Assembly: GCA_048527645.1 (NCBI GenBank)
Contig: DBGFNI010000005.1
Coordinates: 1 to 15,622, forward strand
Reading direction: 5' to 3'
Origin: HGM12669 sp048527645
Lineage (GTDB): Bacteria; Bacillota; Clostridia; Oscillospirales; CAG-272
Length of the DNA stretch: 15,622 nucleotides
Shown: positions 5,997 through 13,661 of the stretch, one piece after another
How positions within the stretch are numbered: position 1 is the stretch's first letter
Layout: the number at the start of each line of letters is the position of its first letter
Translations under genes and position numbers: made by a program
Notes under the pieces: generated by a model
What the model was told of the DNA's origin: nothing
The model's input: only the letters and a program-made list of their open reading frames with translations
Databases searched by the model: none

Positions 5997-6500
5997 ATGA
6001 ATATCAATTTATCGGAGATACCGACCGACCTGATCCTGAATCTTCTGAATATCGTTGTGCTCTACGTGATTGTGCGCGCGCTGGTGTATAAACCGGTGAA
6101 GCGGTTTATGCAGGCGCGGACAGACCGCGTGACAGAGCAGAACGCACAGGCGCAGCGTCTGATGGAGCAGGCGCGGCAGCTGCAGGCTGAAAACGAGGAA
6201 AAGAGCCGGCACGCCGAGGAGGAAAACCGCCTCCGTGCGGCGCAGCAGATGCAGCAAGCGCACGAAAGCGCACAGAAAATCATCGCACAGGCACAGGCGC
6301 AGGGCGACAAACTTGTGGAACAGGCGCAGAGCCGCGCGGAAAACGATTATCGCCGCGTGATGGACGGTGCGCGCAAGGATGTTGTCGACATGGCGTGCAA
6401 GCTGTCAGAAGAAATTCTGTCGCGTGAGATCAACGCTGACGACTATGCGCAGCTGACAGAAGAATTCTTTGCGTCGAAAGCGGCTGCAAAGGAAGACTAA
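5997..6500 (+). CDS. atpF: ATP synthase F0 subunit b
   Basis: Subunit b forms the peripheral stalk that holds F1 against the torque of the rotor. The 167-aa product has one membrane helix (about 12-30), the YKPVKRFMQARTDRV hinge typical of b, then a long charged coiled coil rich in Glu, Gln and Ala, and a C-terminal segment MACKLSEEILSREI like that of other b subunits. Length is normal, so this is not a b-delta fusion of the mycobacterial kind. The ribosome binding site is weak (GAGAG, about 9 nt before ATG 5997). It ends 22 bp before the alpha start, leaving no room for a separate atpH gene. Confidence 0.95.
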   Translation: MNINLSEIPTDLILNLLNIVVLYVIVRALVYKPVKRFMQARTDRVTEQNAQAQRLMEQARQLQAENEEKSRHAEEENRLRAAQQMQQAHESAQKIIAQAQAQGDKLVEQAQSRAENDYRRVMDGARKDVVDMACKLSEEILSREINADDYAQLTEEFFASKAAAKED

Positions 6501-6522
6501 CGAAGGAAAGCGGTATTTTGCC

Positions 6523-8277
6523 ATGAAAACAATTACAGTCACAGCGCCTGCCCATATGTCGGAGCAGACCTATGACCAACTGGTTTTACGCCTGCGCGAG
6601 CGGTTTGGCGATGATATCAGAACGGTGCGTGTGCAGGATGACAGCTTGATCGGCGGCTTCCGCATCACCGTGGACGGGCGTGCGTATGACATGAGCGTTG
6701 CCGCACAGCTGCAGCGCTTTGCGTCGCTCGGCGCAAAAGAAGCCGGCGACACCGCGTTATTCGGCGAAAAAGAGACCATGGGCGCGTATTTTGCGCGGTG
6801 CCTGGATTCTTTTCACCGCGAGCCGGTCGTATACGAATCGGGTAACGTGGAGAAGGTCAGCGACGGCGTTGTGCGCATCCGCAATCTGCCCAACCGCGCC
6901 TACGGCGAGCTTTTGAAGTTTGACGGGGATGTGTGGGGCATCACCATGGACATGGAGGAAAACGGCGTCGGTGCGGTGCTGCTCAGCGCCAATGACCGTG
7001 TGCGTGCGGGCGACAGAGTGTTCGGCACGGGCAGGGTGGCGTCTGTCCCGGTCGGCGAAAACCTTTTGGGCCGGGTGATCGACCCGATCGGCCGCGCGCT
7101 GGACGGCAAGCCGCTGACAGTGCAGCAATATTACCCCGTGGAGCGACCGGCGCCCTCGCTGATCAAGCGCCGTCCGGTGGATACGCCCTTGCAGACGGGT
7201 ATTATTTCCATTGACAGCATGATTCCGATCGGGCGCGGACAGCGTGAGCTGATCATCGGCGACCGCCAGACGGGAAAAACCTCGATTGCTCTGTCCGCGA
7301 TTCTCAATCAGCGCGATACGGGTGTCATCTGTATCTACTGCGCAATCGGACAGAAGGCGTCTACCGTGGCGCAAATCGTCCACACGCTGCGTCTGAGCGG
7401 CGCGATGGAATATTCCGCTGTGGTATGTGCAACCGCATCCGACAGCCCTGCCATGCAGTATCTTGCGCCGTATTCCGCCTGCTCGCTTGCCGAGTATTTT
7501 ATGGAGCAGGGCAAGGATGTGTTGGTGGTATATGACGATTTATCCAAGCACGCAGTGGCATACCGAACCATGTCCCTGCTACTGCACCGACCGCCGGGGC
7601 GGGAAGCGTTTCCGGGCGATGTGTTTTATCTGCACAGCCGCTTGCTGGAGCGTGCCGCATGTATGGAAAAAGAATACGGCGGCGGAAGCATCACCGCGCT
7701 TCCGATCATTGAAACAACCGGCGGAAACATGTCTGCTTATATTCCGACAAACGTTATTTCCATTACGGACGGTCAGATTTATCTGGAGAGCGAGCTGTTC
7801 CACAGCGGCGTTCGCCCGGCGGTCAACACCGGCCTTTCCGTGTCCCGTGTGGGGCGCGCTGCGCAGCCTTTGGCCATGCGAAAGGTCTCCGGCACGCTGC
7901 GTATCGAGCTGGCGCAATACCGCGAGATGGCGGTCTTTTCCCGCTTCGGCTCGGATCTTGACAGTACGACCCGTCAGCTGCTGCAGCGCGGCGAGTGCCT
8001 GACGCATCTGTTCATTCAGGGCAAGGACGTGACGCTGGCGCTGTGGCAGAAGGTTGCCATGCTGGTGGCATATCGGGAAAATTTGCTTTCAGATATTCCG
8101 CTGGGAGAGCTGGATTATGCCTGCGAGGAGATCTTCCGCTTTTTGACCGAGCACGCGCCGGGGGTTATTACCCAAATCACCGCGACCGGCGACCTTGCAG
8201 ACGATGTGAAAGCAACACTGGTCTCACAGCTGCACGTCTGGAAAGACAGCCGAGAAAAGCAAGCAAAACAAGACTGA
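6523..8277 (+). CDS. atpA: ATP synthase F1 alpha subunit with fused delta C-terminal domain
   Basis: A 584-aa chimera. Residues 1-70 match the C-terminal domain of the delta subunit (atpH): the strand ITVTAP (4-9), a helix, LRLRERFGDDI (22-32), DDSLIGGFRITVDG (39-52) and YDMSVAAQLQRF (55-66). These correspond to E. coli delta's LEKRFGRKVKL, DKSVMAGVIIRAGD and IDGSVRGRLERL. A short linker follows. From about residue 84 a complete alpha begins: N-terminal helix ETMGAYFARCLDSF, beta barrel VEKVSDGVVRIRNL (109-122), Walker A GDRQTGKT (246-253), HRPPGREAFPGDVFYLHSRL (355-374), the Arg finger SVSRVG (R442) and the C-terminal helices. Usual alpha length is about 500-515. ATG 6523 has AAGGA 15 nt upstream; no other start fits. 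Delta's N-terminal domain is missing. Confidence 0.93.
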   Translation: MKTITVTAPAHMSEQTYDQLVLRLRERFGDDIRTVRVQDDSLIGGFRITVDGRAYDMSVAAQLQRFASLGAKEAGDTALFGEKETMGAYFARCLDSFHREPVVYESGNVEKVSDGVVRIRNLPNRAYGELLKFDGDVWGITMDMEENGVGAVLLSANDRVRAGDRVFGTGRVASVPVGENLLGRVIDPIGRALDGKPLTVQQYYPVERPAPSLIKRRPVDTPLQTGIISIDSMIPIGRGQRELIIGDRQTGKTSIALSAILNQRDTGVICIYCAIGQKASTVAQIVHTLRLSGAMEYSAVVCATASDSPAMQYLAPYSACSLAEYFMEQGKDVLVVYDDLSKHAVAYRTMSLLLHRPPGREAFPGDVFYLHSRLLERAACMEKEYGGGSITALPIIETTGGNMSAYIPTNVISITDGQIYLESELFHSGVRPAVNTGLSVSRVGRAAQPLAMRKVSGTLRIELAQYREMAVFSRFGSDLDSTTRQLLQRGECLTHLFIQGKDVTLALWQKVAMLVAYRENLLSDIPLGELDYACEEIFRFLTEHAPGVITQITATGDLADDVKATLVSQLHVWKDSREKQAKQD

Positions 8278-8302
8278 AAATCTGTGAAAAGGGGGAGCGG
8301 GA

Positions 8303-9181
8303 ATGAAAAACATGAGCGAGATCCGGCACAATATCCGTTCTGTAGAAGAGACGCGTCAGGTGACCAACGCAATGTTTTTGCTTTCCACCTCCCGCATGAA
8401 GCGCGCCCTGCAGCAGATCGGGCACAATCAGCAATACATGCGCACCGTGCGCGCGGCAATCCGCAATATCCTTGCGCACATGCCGGGGGAGCACCCGTAT
8501 ATGGCATATCCCGGCGGCGGGGATCATTATCCGGCGTTTTTGGTGATCGCCTCTGACAAGGGACTGTGCGGCGCGTATAATCAGAATGTCACCCGTTTCG
8601 CGCTGCAAAAGCTGCGCGCGTTTGATGACTACCCGGTGCATGTGTGCACCGTTGGGGAGCATGCAACGCACGCGCTGACAGTCGGCGGATATCAGCCGGA
8701 TGTCGCGTTCAGCGGCGCGGCACAGCGCCCGGACACCTATTATTCCCGCGCGACAGCGGAGCATTTCATTCAATATTTTAACGAGGGCAGAATCACGTCG
8801 CTGCGCATCATCTATACGCATTATATCACGCAGCTGCGTCAGGAGCCGAGATGCTTGAAGCTGCTCCCGGTGCAGGAGACGGATTTCACGGCGGAAGAAG
8901 CGCTGCCGGACGGTGATCAGATGCTGCTTGAGCCCTCAGCCGACGCTTTGTTCGGTCAGGCAATTCCGCAGTATTTGGTGGGCATGATCTATGATTGCCT
9001 GCACCAGGCGCTGTGCAGTGAGCAGATCTGCCGGATGAACGCGATGCAGAACGCGACGAAAAACGCCGATGAAATGCTGCAAAAGCTGCAGCTTCAGTAT
9101 AATACCGTCCGTCAGTTGGCAATTACCAATGAAATCACCGAGATTGCCGCGGCAACGGAGCTTGCCGACCGCGGTGTCTGA
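8303..9181 (+). CDS. atpG: ATP synthase F1 gamma subunit
   Basis: Gamma is the central shaft that turns inside the alpha/beta ring. The 292-aa product has the family's two long terminal helices: N-terminal SEIRHNIRSVEETRQVTNAM and C-terminal RMNAMQNATKNADEMLQ with ITNEITEIAAATEL. Between them is the Rossmann-like domain with SDKGLCGAYNQNV. Length is usual. GGGGGAG lies about 6 nt before the ATG at 8303, 25 bp after alpha. The last residues (AATELADRGV) replace the common EIVSGAAAL ending, a small divergence. Confidence 0.96.
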   Translation: MKNMSEIRHNIRSVEETRQVTNAMFLLSTSRMKRALQQIGHNQQYMRTVRAAIRNILAHMPGEHPYMAYPGGGDHYPAFLVIASDKGLCGAYNQNVTRFALQKLRAFDDYPVHVCTVGEHATHALTVGGYQPDVAFSGAAQRPDTYYSRATAEHFIQYFNEGRITSLRIIYTHYITQLRQEPRCLKLLPVQETDFTAEEALPDGDQMLLEPSADALFGQAIPQYLVGMIYDCLHQALCSEQICRMNAMQNATKNADEMLQKLQLQYNTVRQLAITNEITEIAAATELADRGV

Positions 9182-9234
9182 AACAGACAAAAAACGGCGG
9201 AACATACAGCGATAGCAGGAAAGGAATGTTGGAT

Positions 9235-10689
9235 ATGGCATCAATGACGGAGGGAACCATCATACGGGTTGCCGGTCCTGTGTTGGATCTGCGCTTTGCG
9301 CCGGGGGAGGAACCGGCGATTCACGGTCTTGTTTCCACTGTGGACGGCAGCCATCATATGGAGGTTTTTTCCCATTTGGGAGAAGGCATTGTGCGCTGCG
9401 TTGCGTTGGAGGCAACCGAGGGGCTGCGCTGCGGCATTGCGGTGCAGAGCGACGGAGAGCCGATTTCCGTGCCGGTGGGTACGGGGGTGATCGGGCGCAC
9501 GGTGGATGTGCTCGGCCGTCCGATCGACGGCAAGGGACCCATTGAGGCGGAGGAGTATTGGAATATCCGCCGGGAGGCGCCGCCGCTGTCGGAGCAAAAG
9601 CCGGCGACAAAAATTTTGGAAACCGGCATCAAGGTCATTGATTTGCTCATCCCGTATGCCAAAGGAGGAAAAATCGGACTGTTCGGCGGCGCCGGCGTCG
9701 GCAAAACCGTCTTGATCATGGAACTGATTCACAATGTCGCGACCTCTCACGGCGGCTATTCCGTGTTCACGGGTGTGGGCGAGCGAAGCCGCGAGGGCAT
9801 CGAGCTGATGCGCGACATGGAGCAGAGCGGCGTGATTAACAAATCCATTCTTGCGTTCGGCCAGATGAATGAGCCGTCCGGCTCCCGGATGCGCATTGCG
9901 CTGTCGGGTCTGACCATGGCGGAATATCTCCGCGATTGCAAGCATCAGGATGTGCTGCTGTTTATTGATAACATTTTCCGTTATGTGCAGGCGGGCAACG
10001 AGGTTTCCGCGTTGTTGGGGCGTATGCCCAGCGCAGTTGGCTATCAGCCTACCCTTTCCAATGAGCTGGGAGAGCTGGAAGAGCGCATCGCTTCTTTGGA
10101 AAACGGCTCGATTACCTCTGTGCAGGCAGTTTATGTTCCGGCGGATGATTTGACCGACCCGGCGCCTGCAACGATCTTTTCCCATCTGGATGCTACAACG
10201 GTGCTTTCGCGTGAAATATCGGAGCTGGGCATTTATCCGGCGGTTGATCCGCTGCAGTCCGCGTCCCGCCTGCTGGAGCCGGAATTTGTCGGTGAGGAGC
10301 ATTATCGCGTGGCGCAAAAGGTGCTGGAGGCGCTGCAGCGCTATCAGGATCTGAAGGATATTATTGCGATTCTCGGCATGGAGGAGTTGTCTGCCGAGGA
10401 CAAATGCATTGTAAACCGCGCACGCAAGCTCCAGTCCTTTATGTCGCAGCCGCTGAACGTGGCAAAGGCGTTTACCGGCGTGGAGGGGCGGTATGTCCCC
10501 GTTGCGCAGACGGTCGAGAGCTTCCGGCAGATTGTGGACGGCGAGGTGGATCATATCCCGCAGGCATATTTCTTCATGTGCGGCGATATTGACGATGTCC
10601 GCGCAAAATATGAGGCTGCCAAGGAAGAGGAGCGCGCGAAAGAAAGCGGCGCTTCCGGCGGTCAGCCGGCTGAGGGGGCGGCGTCATGA
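9235..10689 (+). CDS. atpD: ATP synthase F1 beta subunit
   Basis: Beta carries the catalytic nucleotide site. The 484-aa product has Walker A GGAGVGKT (151-158), catalytic Glu183 and Arg184 in VGERSREG, Walker B LLFIDNIFR (241-249), GRMPSAVGYQPTL (262-274) and the C-terminal torque loop MEELSAEDK (382-390). Several normally invariant positions differ: RYVQAGNEVS where RFTQAGSEVS is usual, NEPSGSR for NEPPGAR, and Met and Ala replacing two acids of DELSEED. Catalytic residues are kept, so I expect an active enzyme. ATG 9235 is 9 nt from AAGGA (9221-9225); ATG 9226 abuts that site but has another AGGA 5 nt upstream, so it is possible. The TGA overlaps the atpC ATG. Confidence 0.96.
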   Translation: MASMTEGTIIRVAGPVLDLRFAPGEEPAIHGLVSTVDGSHHMEVFSHLGEGIVRCVALEATEGLRCGIAVQSDGEPISVPVGTGVIGRTVDVLGRPIDGKGPIEAEEYWNIRREAPPLSEQKPATKILETGIKVIDLLIPYAKGGKIGLFGGAGVGKTVLIMELIHNVATSHGGYSVFTGVGERSREGIELMRDMEQSGVINKSILAFGQMNEPSGSRMRIALSGLTMAEYLRDCKHQDVLLFIDNIFRYVQAGNEVSALLGRMPSAVGYQPTLSNELGELEERIASLENGSITSVQAVYVPADDLTDPAPATIFSHLDATTVLSREISELGIYPAVDPLQSASRLLEPEFVGEEHYRVAQKVLEALQRYQDLKDIIAILGMEELSAEDKCIVNRARKLQSFMSQPLNVAKAFTGVEGRYVPVAQTVESFRQIVDGEVDHIPQAYFFMCGDIDDVRAKYEAAKEEERAKESGASGGQPAEGAAS

Positions 10690-11093
10690 GCCGGGAGCTG
10701 CATCTGCGGATTTTAACGCCGGACCGTTCCTTTTTCGATGAGGCGGCACAGGCGCTCGTTTTTGATACCGGCGAGGGGCAGCTTGAAATCCTGCCCGGAC
10801 ATATGCCGATGGCTGCCGCGCTTTCCATTGGGGAAATGCGGATCAAAAAAGACGACGCCTGGGTCAGCGCGTTTGTTTCCGAGGGCTTTGTCACGGTGAA
10901 GAATAACGAGGTCACCGTTTTTGCGCAAGCAAGCGAGTGGCCGGAGGAAATTGATGAAACACGCGCACTCAATGCCAAGGAGCGCGCGACGCGTCAGCTT
11001 CGCCACAAGCAAAGCATCTATGAGCATCAGCATTCCGTCATTTCGCTCACGCGCGCCATGGAGCGGCTGCGCGTCAAGCACAGAAAGCAATAG
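10686..11093 (+). CDS. atpC: ATP synthase F1 epsilon subunit
   Basis: Epsilon sits at the foot of gamma, couples it to the c ring and can block ATP hydrolysis. The 135-aa product has the N-terminal beta sandwich (LHLRILTPDRSFF, EGQLEILPGHMP) and a C-terminal two-helix arm. The arm starts with IDETRA (89-94), which fits the ATP-binding motif I/L-D-x-x-R-A known from thermophilic Bacillus epsilon, and ends with LTRAMERLRVK. ATG 10686 overlaps the atpD TGA (ATGA), so it is probably translationally coupled. It is the last gene of the operon, before a shared terminator. Confidence 0.95.
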   Translation: MSRELHLRILTPDRSFFDEAAQALVFDTGEGQLEILPGHMPMAAALSIGEMRIKKDDAWVSAFVSEGFVTVKNNEVTVFAQASEWPEEIDETRALNAKERATRQLRHKQSIYEHQHSVISLTRAMERLRVKHRKQ

Positions 11094-11108
11094 CAAAGTA
11101 ATATTTAT

Positions 11109-11154
11109 AAAAAAGCATCCGACCGTTTCTCTTTCCGAAACAGTCGGATGCTTT
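11109..11154. terminator. Bidirectional terminator between the atp and alr operons
   Basis: AAAGCATCCGAC (11112-11123) pairs with GTCGGATGCTTT (11143-11154) over 12 bp. After one mismatch the stem continues with GTTTC/GAAAC around a 7-nt loop. On the minus strand it ends in TTTTTT (11109-11114), making it a strong terminator for alr. On the plus strand the 3' arm ends only in TTT, so it is weaker for atpC. It lies 16 bp past atpC and 16 bp past alr. Confidence 0.9.
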
Positions 11155-11169
11155 GTGCATTTCGTAGAC

Positions 11170-12339
11170 TTAACCGTCGGATTCGTAGAACCGCGGGACG
11201 CGCTTGCCGATGATGCAGGTCACCTCATAATTGATGGTGTCAGACCAAGCAGCCAGAGTGTCCGCGGTGGGATCGGTTCCGCCGAAAACGGTGACAGGTG
11301 TGCCGACGGCGGCTGCCGGGATGTGGGTGATATCGATCATGCACTGGTCCATGCAGATTCTGCCGACGATGCGTGCGCGGCTGCCGCACACGGTCATATA
11401 TCCCTGCCGCGCATATGCGCGGATGTACCCGTCTGCATACCCGATGGGAACGGTGGCAATGCGCATGGGGGCGCTCGCCTGATAGACAGCGCCGTAGCTG
11501 ACGGTGTCGCCCGGGCAAAGCTCATGGATGTGAGAGATCACGGTCTGCACGGTCATGGCAGGCTTCAGGGGCGGCGCGGCGGTCTGCGCGGAGGGGGCCA
11601 GACCGTACAGGGATATGCCCAACCGCACCATATCCAGGTGCATGTGCGGAAAGTTGAAAATTGCGGCGCTGTTGCAGACATGGCGCGTGGCAAAGGTGAT
11701 TCCGGCTTTTTCCAGCTGTTCGGTCAACTGCATAAAGGTGTCAAACTGCCGCTGCGTCATCGGCTTGTCCGGCTCGTCAGACATGACAAAATGGGTGAAA
11801 ATGCCCGTGTGCTCCAGTCCCGGCAAGCGGCACGCATCGGCAATTCCCGCCGCGTCGTCTGCTGCAAAGCCCAGCCGGTTCATGCCGGTGTCGACCTTGA
11901 TGTGAATCGGCAGTTTGGCATCGGGCGATACGCGCTCTACCGCCTGCGACAGGACGCGCGCGTAATCTATGGAAAACACGGTTTGTGTGATGCCGTATTG
12001 CAGCAGCAGATCGGCGTCTTGCGGCAGCGTGTAGCCCAAAATCAGGATCTGTGCGCCGCTGCCGACCGCGTTGCGCACCTGCACGGCTTCTGCAACAGAG
12101 GAAACGGCAAAATCGGTCACGCCGAGGGAAGAGAGCGTTTTGCACACTGCTTCCGCACCGTGTCCGTATGCATCCGCCTTGACCACACAGCAGATGCGTG
12201 CGGCCGTAACGGCTTTTTTTACGGTAAGATAATTATCCCGCACGGCACGGAGCGAAATATTCGCCTGCACTTTGGCCAGACGCGGCGCATCCGGCTGCAA
12301 CGGCGTATGATTTTCAACAGAAAAGCTCATCCCGATCAT
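11170..12339 (-). CDS. alr: Alanine racemase
   Basis: A PLP enzyme that converts L- and D-alanine, supplying D-alanine for peptidoglycan; in spore-formers some copies act in spores. The 389-aa product has Lys54 in CVVKADAYGHG as the PLP Schiff-base lysine, IKVDTGMNRLGF (147-158), HVCNSAA (220-226), VRLGISLYG (238-246), the second catalytic residue Tyr282 in VSYGAVY, and RICMDQCMID (327-336). ATG 12339 overlaps the preceding lipoprotein stop by one base (TGATG), with AAAGGAG 4 nt upstream, so translation is probably coupled. A second ATG 9 nt further in would be too far from that site. The first 20 residues, before LAKVQANISL, are extra relative to the shortest family members. Confidence 0.95.
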   Translation of the reverse strand: MIGMSFSVENHTPLQPDAPRLAKVQANISLRAVRDNYLTVKKAVTAARICCVVKADAYGHGAEAVCKTLSSLGVTDFAVSSVAEAVQVRNAVGSGAQILILGYTLPQDADLLLQYGITQTVFSIDYARVLSQAVERVSPDAKLPIHIKVDTGMNRLGFAADDAAGIADACRLPGLEHTGIFTHFVMSDEPDKPMTQRQFDTFMQLTEQLEKAGITFATRHVCNSAAIFNFPHMHLDMVRLGISLYGLAPSAQTAAPPLKPAMTVQTVISHIHELCPGDTVSYGAVYQASAPMRIATVPIGYADGYIRAYARQGYMTVCGSRARIVGRICMDQCMIDITHIPAAAVGTPVTVFGGTDPTADTLAAWSDTINYEVTCIIGKRVPRFYESDG

Positions 12340-12863
12340 CAGTCTCCTTTCTCGGAAAAACGGAAGGCAGTGAGCGAAACCGTCATCTTTGTTCCGTCTT
12401 TTTCATATTGCATCTGCGTGGGGAGCAGGGTCTCCCGGTCGATCAGCACGCAAACCTCTGCGCTGCTCAACTGCAGTGCATCCTGCGCGGTGCGCACGGA
12501 AAAGCGCTCTGCCGGGATGCCGAACAGCAGATATTCCACCAGCATAAGACCGCGCCGGCAATCTGTGCACAGCGGAAAGCGAACGCCGCCCGCCTCCAGC
12601 GTCAGCGCGCCGCTTTGATCAAAGCAGTAACGGATCAGCGCGCCCTGCTGCGGCTGATAGCAGTGCTCCTCCCCGGCGCAGAGCGTGTACTGCCGGGTTC
12701 CCGTTTCGTCCTCGACGGTCAACAGGCAGGAAAAGAAATTCTGCCGATATGCCAGTATCTCCTCTGCCGTCGGCGGCCGGATCCCGCGGGAGCAGGCGCA
12801 AAGACAGATCGAAAGACAGATCAGCAGAATCGGATATCGAATGAAAAAACCACGCGCTTTCAC
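12339..12863 (-). CDS. Lipoprotein upstream of alr, possibly GerS-like
   Basis: A 174-aa exported lipoprotein. Residues 1-23 are a signal peptide (basic KARGFFIR, then hydrophobic YPILLICLSICLCA) with the lipobox LCA-C24. The rest is a small mixed alpha/beta domain with segments such as FFSCLLTVED, RQYTLCAG and LPTQMQYEKDGTKMTVSLTA, a layout that suggests a LolA-like sheet. I do not recognise it firmly. In Clostridioides difficile the spore-germination lipoprotein GerS is encoded directly upstream of alr2, and GerS has a LolA-like fold. The shared position, size and lipobox suggest a GerS relative, but this is inference. GTG at 12863 has GGAGG 5 nt upstream. It overlaps alr by one base. Confidence 0.75.
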   Translation of the reverse strand: MKARGFFIRYPILLICLSICLCACSRGIRPPTAEEILAYRQNFFSCLLTVEDETGTRQYTLCAGEEHCYQPQQGALIRYCFDQSGALTLEAGGVRFPLCTDCRRGLMLVEYLLFGIPAERFSVRTAQDALQLSSAEVCVLIDRETLLPTQMQYEKDGTKMTVSLTAFRFSEKGD

Positions 12864-12930
12864 AGTATCCTCCGCACAACCGAATCGTGTGATACCACGA
12901 TATTATGCGGAAAGCAAGGATTTTATGAAA

Positions 12931-13491
12931 TCAGAAGTCTTTTTTGACGGTGTTGGCGCTGTTGTAATAGACAAACGCTTTCAGAATGCTGGGAGAAAGC
13001 TCAAAAATTGCCGCGCAGGGCTCGCCCTTTTCGTTGTCAAACAAAGCGTAATACGCATATTCGCTCGGCGCGGTCATATCGGGCAGCATCTCGTAGACAT
13101 TCTTGCATTCCTTGACTGCGGCTTGAATCGATGCGTCCCCTTTGGCATAGGGAGCGATCCGCTTCATATCCTTCACCTTGCACTGCGCCTTTTGCACGCG
13201 GCGGTTGCGGAAAAGATATGTAATGGTGAAGGTGCCCTTGTCGGCGATGGTGTATTCAAAGTCCTGCCCGATACCGATATAGGGGGCGAGCAGCTTTGTG
13301 ACAAACCAGAGCGTCGGCACAATCAGAACGGCCATTGCCATACCGATGTATGCGTTCACGGAAATCAGCGCGATCAGCGCAATGCCGATGATCAGGATGG
13401 CGATCGACCAGAATAAAACGGTTTTGACGCGGTAACTGCCTTTCAGTGCGCGGCTGACACGGTAGTGTATATTCTCGGGTACATTGTTCAT
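12931..13491 (-). CDS. Two-TM membrane protein of unknown function (DUF6106-like?)
   Basis: A 186-aa protein with a short polar N-terminus and two closely spaced membrane helices (about 24-44 and 47-68). A soluble domain of about 115 residues follows and is probably cytoplasmic. It begins DFEYTIADKGTFTITYLFRN and contains RRVQKAQCKVKDMKRIAPY. The pattern resembles clostridial proteins of the DUF6106 type (a tyrosine-rich beta strand followed by a basic stretch and an acidic-aromatic strand), but I place it there with low confidence. No catalytic motif is visible. ATG 13491 has AAGGAG 7 nt upstream and a consensus promoter. The 67-bp gap to the lipoprotein holds only a 6-bp hairpin (12884-12901) without a U tract, so the genes may share a transcript. 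Confidence 0.72.
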   Translation of the reverse strand: MNNVPENIHYRVSRALKGSYRVKTVLFWSIAILIIGIALIALISVNAYIGMAMAVLIVPTLWFVTKLLAPYIGIGQDFEYTIADKGTFTITYLFRNRRVQKAQCKVKDMKRIAPYAKGDASIQAAVKECKNVYEMLPDMTAPSEYAYYALFDNEKGEPCAAIFELSPSILKAFVYYNSANTVKKDF

Positions 13492-13526
13492 GAGTATTCT
13501 CCTTCGTTAATGAAATTTCTTTTTAT

Positions 13527-13555
13527 ATTATAGCACAGAAAAGCGGTGATTTCAA
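13527..13555 (-). promoter_or_regulatory. Sigma-A promoter of the membrane protein-lipoprotein-alr operon
   Basis: TTGAAA (13550-13555) and TATAAT (13527-13532) on the minus strand are separated by 17 bp. No other good promoter is seen before the lipoprotein or alr, so this one may serve all three genes. Confidence 0.8.
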
Positions 13556-13626
13556 TATTTTGCCGTGATTTTATTGCAGTTTTTGCGCGCTTTTGCGAAA
13601 AAGTTCCGGATTGGTGCAAAAAACCG

Positions 13627-13655
13627 TTGAAAAATTCACAGATATCCGTTACAAT
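13627..13655 (+). promoter_or_regulatory. Sigma-A promoter of the ACT-UPF0210 operon
   Basis: TTGAAA (13627-13632) and TACAAT (13650-13655) are separated by 17 bp. It diverges from the promoter at 13527-13555. The predicted start is near 13662. Confidence 0.78.
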
Positions 13656-13661
13656 AATACT

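Noticed and set aside
6469..6522. In-frame upstream extension of the fused alpha starting inside atpF
   Set aside because: It would overlap the atpF end with no Shine-Dalgarno, and the delta-like similarity begins only at the ATG at 6523.
9241..10554. 437-codon minus-strand open frame opposite atpD
   Set aside because: The composition is rich in His, Arg and Gln as expected for an antisense of atpD, and it lies wholly inside a clear ATP synthase gene.
10921..12618. 565-codon plus-strand open frame across the end of atpC, the terminator and alr
   Set aside because: It runs through a strong bidirectional terminator and opposite alr and the lipoprotein gene, and shows no recognisable domain.
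12884..12901. ATCGTG/CACGAT inverted repeat before the lipoprotein gene as a terminator or operator
   Set aside because: A 6-bp stem without a T run is too weak to call a terminator, and a single copy gives no support for a protein-binding operator.
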